The translations under genes and the position numbers were made by a program. 10,303 bases of DNA from Methanomassiliicoccales archaeon (GTDB taxonomy: Archaea > Thermoplasmatota > Thermoplasmata > Methanomassiliicoccales > UBA472): assembly GCA_025457905.1 (NCBI GenBank), contig JALOTM010000073.1, positions 1-10,303 on the forward strand. The letters are read 5' to 3'. Positions 6,877-10,303 of this stretch are shown piece by piece (position 1 is the first letter of the stretch; each line of letters opens with the position of its first letter). Below the pieces are notes generated by a model. That model did no database searches and was not told the DNA's origin. It saw only the letters and a list, made by a program, of their open reading frames with translations.

Positions 6877-6909
6877 ATACTGGCCATGTGCTGGCACATG
6901 ACCCAGTAT
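6877..6909. promoter_or_regulatory. 33-base inverted repeat over the expected transcription start
   Basis: The core CATGTGC-TG-GCACATG (6885-6900) is a perfect dyad. It is flanked by a second pair of arms, ATACTGG (6877-6883) and CCAGTAT (6903-6909), offset by a small bulge. The whole element lies between the TATA box (6925-6938) and the ribosome binding site (6863-6869) of the small - strand gene, where transcription should start (around 6900-6908). It could be a repressor operator or a hairpin in the 5' leader. Confidence 0.65.
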
Positions 6910-6924
6910 GTAATACTCAGGACC

Positions 6925-6938
6925 TATATATAAAATTT
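6925..6938 (-). promoter_or_regulatory. TATA-box promoter of the small - strand gene
   Basis: Read on the - strand this is AAATTTTATATATA, an excellent archaeal box A with an A/T-rich upstream side that can serve as BRE. It is the most AT-rich spot in the window. The usual distance of ~25 bases puts the transcript start near 6900-6908 and gives a leader of about 50 bases before TTG 6855. Confidence 0.65.
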
Positions 6939-6940
6939 AT

Positions 6941-7080
6941 CGTATAATGACCCTTACCCAGTAATTCTTTCCTTTAATATCTTTCTATGCTCCCGAAAAT
7001 TTGCTGGGTGAAGCTGGACAGATAGCCAGACAAGCAAAAAAAAAGCCCGGAATCTGAGGAGCGGCCAGCGCCCCGAGCGG
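6941..7080. other. Non-coding spacer between divergent promoters
   Basis: No convincing gene or RNA is seen. The stretch has a pyrimidine-rich segment near 6966-6988, which could stop transcripts running rightward, a run of nine A near 7036-7044, and weak short inverted arms (TTGCT/AGCAA with CTGG/CCAG inside) around 7001-7037. None of these is strong enough for a separate call. Confidence 0.4.
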
Positions 7081-7095
7081 AAAAAGGTTTATCTT
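7081..7095 (+). promoter_or_regulatory. BRE/TATA promoter of the glmM-glmU operon
   Basis: AAAAAGG followed by TTTATCTT fits an archaeal BRE plus box A. The box lies about 30 bases before ATG 7123, so transcription should start around 7114-7120 and the mRNA would have at most a few leader bases. No Shine-Dalgarno sequence precedes the ATG, in agreement with leaderless translation. Confidence 0.55.
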
Positions 7096-7122
7096 GAATT
7101 CGAACGCTTCACAGCCGTTCAG

Positions 7123-8427
7123 ATGTCGCTCTTCGGCTCTTCAGGCATAAGGGGGGTGGTCGGCGGGGCCATGACGCCCGAGCTGGCATTGGCCATCGGC
7201 GCAGCGGTGGGATCGATGTGCCATGGCGTGGTGATGGCCAAAGACACAAGGACCAGCGGGGACATGGTCATGGCCGCCCTGGCCGCCGGCGTGATGTCCA
7301 CCGGCTCCTGCGTTAGCATCGCGGGGATGGTGCCCACGCCTACGCTAGCCCGGGCTGCGGAGTCCTATGATGCCGGGCTGATGGTGACGGCCTCGCACAA
7401 CCCTCCCGAGTACAATGGCGTCAAGATGTGGAACCCGGATGGTTCGGCTTTCGGCGCGGAGCAGATGTGCAACGTGGAGGGGCTTATCGAGGCCAAGGGC
7501 CAGCGCCTCGTGGGCTGGGAGTCGGTGGGAACCTCTAGAGCGCATTCCGGTGCCATCGATGAGCACATGGAGGCGGTGCTGGAATCGGTCGGGGTCTCGT
7601 CAGCCAGTGTCGTCCTGGACTGCGGTTGCGGCGCCACCTGCGCTATCTCCCCGGTGCTCCTGAGGCGCCTGGGATGCTCGGTCGTGGCCCTTAACTGCCA
7701 GCCTGACGGTTTCTTCCCTGGACGGCCCTCCGAGCCCTCCGAGGAGAACCTCAACGACCTCAGGGAGGTCATCCTCAGGAAGGGGGCCGACGTGGGCATC
7801 GCCCACGATGGTGATGGGGACCGCATGGTGGCCTTCGACGAGAAAGGCCGCTACATCGACGGCGACCGACTCTTGGCACTCTTCACGGTGCTCACCGGGG
7901 CCAAGGAGGTCGTGGCCCCTGTGGACGCCTCCATGGTCCTCGACGACCTCGTCAAGGGCAAGGTCATCAGGACGCGGGTGGGCGACGTTTATGTCTCCGA
8001 GGCACTGAAGGCCTCGGGCGGGGGGTTCGGGGGCGAGCCCTCGGGCACGTTCATCTTCCCTGAGGAGACGTATTGCCCGGACGGCGTGTTCGCAGGCGCC
8101 TACCTCCTCTCCATGTTGGAGGGGCGGAGGCTCTCGGAGCTGGTGGACTCCATCCCCCGCTACCCGGTGCAGAGAAGGTCCTTCCCGTTCGCGGCGGAGG
8201 CCAGGTCCTCAGTGGAGGAGAAGCTGGGGGAGGCCATGGCATCTCTCCGCTGCCTGGAGCTCATCACCGTCGACGGATACAGGGCTCAGTTCGAGGAGGG
8301 ATGGATCCTGGTTAGATTGTCGGGGACCGAACCGAAGGTCAGGATAACGGTGGAGGCTAGGGAGCAGAGCGATCTGAAGGCCCTGGTGGCCAAGGCCGAT
8401 GACGCCGTCCGGAGGTGCCTGGAATGA
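7123..8427 (+). CDS. glmM: Phosphoglucosamine mutase (alpha-D-phosphohexomutase family)
   Basis: The enzyme would interconvert glucosamine-6-P and glucosamine-1-P for UDP-GlcNAc synthesis in the cytosol. The 434-residue protein, close to the archaeal GlmM/ManB length of ~450, has all four family loops. They are the start FGSSGIRG, the phosphoserine loop TASHNPPEYNG with Ser91, the metal loop DGDGDR (Asp229, 231, 233), the sugar-recognition loop GGEPSG (303-308) and the phosphate-binding loop RLSGTEPKVRI (398-408). Phosphomannomutase or phosphoglucomutase activity cannot be excluded from these motifs. The choice of glucosamine rests on the GlmU-like gene that overlaps its stop codon by four bases. 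ATG 7123 is the only sensible start because the conserved fold begins at residue 3. Confidence 0.92.
   Translation: MSLFGSSGIRGVVGGAMTPELALAIGAAVGSMCHGVVMAKDTRTSGDMVMAALAAGVMSTGSCVSIAGMVPTPTLARAAESYDAGLMVTASHNPPEYNGVKMWNPDGSAFGAEQMCNVEGLIEAKGQRLVGWESVGTSRAHSGAIDEHMEAVLESVGVSSASVVLDCGCGATCAISPVLLRRLGCSVVALNCQPDGFFPGRPSEPSEENLNDLREVILRKGADVGIAHDGDGDRMVAFDEKGRYIDGDRLLALFTVLTGAKEVVAPVDASMVLDDLVKGKVIRTRVGDVYVSEALKASGGGFGGEPSGTFIFPEETYCPDGVFAGAYLLSMLEGRRLSELVDSIPRYPVQRRSFPFAAEARSSVEEKLGEAMASLRCLELITVDGYRAQFEEGWILVRLSGTEPKVRITVEAREQSDLKALVAKADDAVRRCLE
8411..8417 (+). promoter_or_regulatory. Ribosome binding site of glmU inside glmM
   Basis: GGAGGTG lies six bases before ATG 8424, within the last codons of glmM. 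It decides for ATG 8424 over the in-frame GTG at 8415, which is part of the site itself. Translation of glmU is thus probably coupled to that of glmM. Confidence 0.6.
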
Positions 8428-9650
8428 AGGCGCTGGTGCTGGCTGCCGGAGAGGGGACCAGGCTACGGCCCCTGACCTCCAACGTGCCCAAGCCCTTGTT
8501 GCTGGTGGCGGGAAAGCCCTTCCTGAGCCACATCTTCGAGGCGTTGCGCGCCGGCGGGGTCAAGGACGTCGCCCTACTGGTGGGCTGGAAGGCCAACCGC
8601 ATCAAGGAGTTCTATGGGGATGGATCGCAGATGGGGCTTTCCATCACCTACCTGGAGCAGAAGGAGCGCCTGGGCACGGCCAACGCCGTGGGCCATGCCG
8701 AGGGCGTGATGGACGAGCCCTTCTTCTGCATCAATGGCGATGTGGTCATCTCGGAGCAGGACATCAGGGCCATGGAGGACTCCTTCCAGGCCAAGGGACG
8801 GACAGTCATGGGGGCGGTCACCGTGCCCAACCCCTCGGCCTTCGGGGTGATCGAGGAGAAGGAGGGGATGCTTGTCCGCATCATCGAGAAGCCCCGGCTT
8901 CCGCCCTCCGACCTGGTAAACGCTGGCATGTTCGTCTTCAAGCCCGATGTGTTCGAGGAGATCCGGAGGACGGGGCGCTCTCCCCGAGGGGAGTTCGAGA
9001 TCACCGACACGCTGACCTGCATCGCGCACGCCGAAGGGGTGGCAGTGCATCGCATAGTAACCGATTGGATAGACGTGGGCCGGCCGTGGGACCTGCTCAA
9101 GGCCAATGAGATCTTCATGTCGAGGCTTTCGGGGAAGGTGGAGGGGGAGGTCGAGCCCGGCGCCACGCTCAAGGGCAACGTGGTGGTGGAGAAGGGCGCC
9201 CTGGTGCGCTCCGGCTCCTACATCCTGGGCCCGGTGTTCATCTCCAGGGGATGCGAGGTCGGTCCCAACTGCTATGTCCGCGGGGGGACCTGCCTGGGCC
9301 CCAACGTCAAGGTGGGCGCGTCCGTGGAGGTGAAGAACTCCATCGTGATGGCGAACTCCCACGTCCCACACCACAACTACGTGGGGGACAGCATCATCGG
9401 GGAACGATGCAACCTTGGCGCAGGGACGAAGGTGGCCAACCTGCGATTCGATGACAGGAACGTGCGCGTCTCCTTCGCTGGCAAGGTCATCGATTCCGGC
9501 CGAAGGAAGCTCGGGGTGATCATGGGCGACGACGTGAAGACCGGCATCAACGCCATGATCGAGCCAGGGACGATCATCTGGGAGAACTCCCTGATCGGGC
9601 CCGGCGCCATCGCCAGGGGCAACATCGGCCCTGGCAGCAGGGTCTTCTGA
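8424..9650 (+). CDS. glmU: Bifunctional glucosamine-1-P acetyltransferase / UDP-GlcNAc pyrophosphorylase
   Basis: Two modules fill the 408 residues. The first (~1-230) is a Rossmann-like nucleotidyltransferase with LAAGEGTRLRPLT, PKPLLLVAGKPF, the GTANAV motif, INGD, the IIEKP lysine and DWIDVGRPWDLL. The second (~240-408) is a left-handed beta-helix of hexapeptide repeats (for example VEPGATLKGNVVVEKGALV and later YVRGGTCLGPNVKVG). It carries PHHNYVGDS (315-323) and NLGAGTKVANLRFD, which resemble the acetyltransferase site of the Sulfolobus enzyme ST0452. It should acetylate glucosamine-1-P with acetyl-CoA and then form UDP-GlcNAc. Activity on glucose-1-P with dTTP or UTP is also known in this archaeal family, so specificity is uncertain. 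The start overlaps the glmM stop (ATGA). The gene ends two bases before the convergent JAMM gene. Confidence 0.92.
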   Translation: MKALVLAAGEGTRLRPLTSNVPKPLLLVAGKPFLSHIFEALRAGGVKDVALLVGWKANRIKEFYGDGSQMGLSITYLEQKERLGTANAVGHAEGVMDEPFFCINGDVVISEQDIRAMEDSFQAKGRTVMGAVTVPNPSAFGVIEEKEGMLVRIIEKPRLPPSDLVNAGMFVFKPDVFEEIRRTGRSPRGEFEITDTLTCIAHAEGVAVHRIVTDWIDVGRPWDLLKANEIFMSRLSGKVEGEVEPGATLKGNVVVEKGALVRSGSYILGPVFISRGCEVGPNCYVRGGTCLGPNVKVGASVEVKNSIVMANSHVPHHNYVGDSIIGERCNLGAGTKVANLRFDDRNVRVSFAGKVIDSGRRKLGVIMGDDVKTGINAMIEPGTIIWENSLIGPGAIARGNIGPGSRVF

Positions 9651-9652
9651 GG

Positions 9653-10027
9653 CTACGGCACTGTCTGGATCGGCACCCTGCGGCCATTGGAATCGTACGC
9701 CCTCCAGCTCGTCTCATCGTAGGGCAGGCAGGTAATGATGTGCACGCCCCCGAAGTGCGAGAAGAACTGCAGGTCCGCCTCAGACGGCCGGTTGCTGTGC
9801 CCTGGGTGGGAATGCACCGTGCCCACCACCGAGTAGTCGGTGGGGAGCATGTTGGTGTACATGACGCTATGGTAGTCGCCCTGGATGGTCCCGGGTAGGA
9901 CGACCACCTCCACGATGACGCCCTCCTCGGCCTTGAGGGCGGCCAGGAACTCGCGTGGATAGGTCTGCACCGCCGCCTCGCAGATCATGCGTAGGGTCCC
10001 CTCGCGAATGGCGTAGACGGTCTTCAT
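9653..10027 (-). CDS. JAMM/MPN+ metalloprotease (AF2198-like)
   Basis: The 124-residue protein is a single JAMM domain, the fold of the Rpn11 and CSN5 deubiquitinases, and closely resembles Archaeoglobus AfJAMM in length and sequence. The zinc signature is complete: GTVHSHP followed by RPSEAD gives His72, His74 and Asp85, and PREF provides the likely catalytic Glu26. The tail VHIITCLPYDETSW also matches the family. Archaeal members studied so far remove ubiquitin-like SAMP modifiers or process sulfur-carrier proteins. Whether this one does so is an inference, as no such partner gene is in the window. A longer open frame reaches 10219, but its extra part is the shadow of the upstream NAD kinase. 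ATG 10027 overlaps the NAD kinase stop as ATGA, so the pair is an operon. Confidence 0.93.
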   Translation of the reverse strand: MKTVYAIREGTLRMICEAAVQTYPREFLAALKAEEGVIVEVVVLPGTIQGDYHSVMYTNMLPTDYSVVGTVHSHPGHSNRPSEADLQFFSHFGGVHIITCLPYDETSWRAYDSNGRRVPIQTVP

Positions 10028-10303
10028 GCCCAGCACGGCCCGCCCGTGAGCTTCTCCCGCATCTTGGTGTAGAACGTGCGCCCCAGGGAAACGAAGCGCG
10101 CCTTGTTCTCCGAGGTGGTGAAATGGAGCTCCTCGTTGCCCTCCATGGCGGCATCCTCCTGCCCGTCCACGACAATCAGGCAGGGCTTGGGCCTCTGCAC
10201 CTCGATGGATATGTCGCACCCCGCTGGTACGACCGTGGGGCGTCCCGCGAACTTGAAGGGGGCCATGGGCGCGATCACCAGGGCGCTGACCCTTGGGTCG
10301 AGT
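10024..10303 (-). CDS. nadK: NAD kinase, C-terminal part (gene continues beyond the right edge)
   Basis: NAD kinase phosphorylates NAD to NADP. The frame is open to the right edge and gives 92 residues of the C-terminal beta-sandwich domain. It begins LDPRVSALVIAPMAPFKFAG, then RPTVVPAG, LIVVDGQED, and the end ARFVSLGRTFYTKMREKL, all typical of the archaeal NadK family. The N-terminal domain with the GGDGT and NE/D motifs lies outside the window, so activity cannot be judged, nor whether it is fused to an inositol-phosphatase domain as in some methanogens. Some archaeal NAD kinases accept polyP as phosphate donor, which is of interest near a polyP operon, but nothing here shows it. The stop TGA overlaps the JAMM start. 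Confidence 0.88.
   Translation of the reverse strand, partial: LDPRVSALVIAPMAPFKFAGRPTVVPAGCDISIEVQRPKPCLIVVDGQEDAAMEGNEELHFTTSENKARFVSLGRTFYTKMREKLTGGPCWA

Noticed and set aside
7001..7046. Possible hairpin plus A-run as an intrinsic terminator or small RNA
   Set aside because: The arms are short and interrupted, and the run is A on the + strand; no gene on the - strand would use it as a terminator.
7102..7120. GAACG/CGTTC inverted arms just before glmM
   Set aside because: Only five base pairs with a nine-base spacer; too likely by chance to call an operator.
8574..9374. 266-codon open frame opposite glmU
   Set aside because: It lacks any motif and is fully covered by the well-supported glmU.
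10028..10219. 64-residue N-terminal extension of the JAMM gene
   Set aside because: The extension is out-of-frame NAD kinase sequence; the fold and the AfJAMM-like length start at ATG 10027, which overlaps the upstream stop.

Overview
The window looks like a piece of a GC-rich archaeal chromosome, most likely a Thermoplasmata-type methanogen relative such as Methanomassiliicoccales. The placement is an inference. It rests on the archaeal type of GlmU, the AF2198-like JAMM protein and the archaeal NAD kinase C-terminus, on TATA-type promoters (one placed for near-leaderless transcription), on heavy AGG/AGA arginine codon use, and on gene ends that overlap by 1 to 11 bases. No rRNA, tRNA, CRISPR array or insertion sequence was seen.

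Region 1 (1-6573, + strand) is a polyphosphate operon. After the tail of an unidentified gene (1-69) and a short regulatory stretch with a perfect dyad (86-104) come polyphosphate kinase PPK1 (186-2318), an unusual three-part protein (2308-4593) that joins a polyP-binding CHAD domain, a calcineurin-like phosphoesterase and a Ppx/GppA-type HD domain, and an exopolyphosphatase (4593-6079). The exopolyphosphatase reading frame is broken near 4690, with about 30-40 residues apparently missing. Last is a free-standing LigD-type 3'-phosphoesterase (6103-6573). The first three would make, bind and degrade polyP. The link of the DNA end-repair enzyme to this set is unexplained.

Region 2 (6574-7122) holds one small basic conserved protein on the - strand (6637-6855). 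It has a good TATA box, a 33-base inverted repeat over its expected transcription start, and a pyrimidine-rich stop region. The remaining ~180 bases up to 7122 hold only the promoter of the next operon.

Region 3 (7123-9650, + strand) is a two-gene amino-sugar operon. A phosphoglucosamine mutase (GlmM-like) and a bifunctional GlmU-like acetyltransferase/nucleotidylyltransferase overlap by ATGA and together would convert glucosamine-6-P to UDP-GlcNAc.

Region 4 (9653-10303, - strand) is convergent with region 3. It has the C-terminal part of an NAD kinase running off the right edge, followed by an AfJAMM-like metalloprotease gene that overlaps it by ATGA.

The strongest candidates for something new are the CHAD-phosphoesterase-HD fusion inside the polyP operon and the two inverted-repeat regulatory sites.
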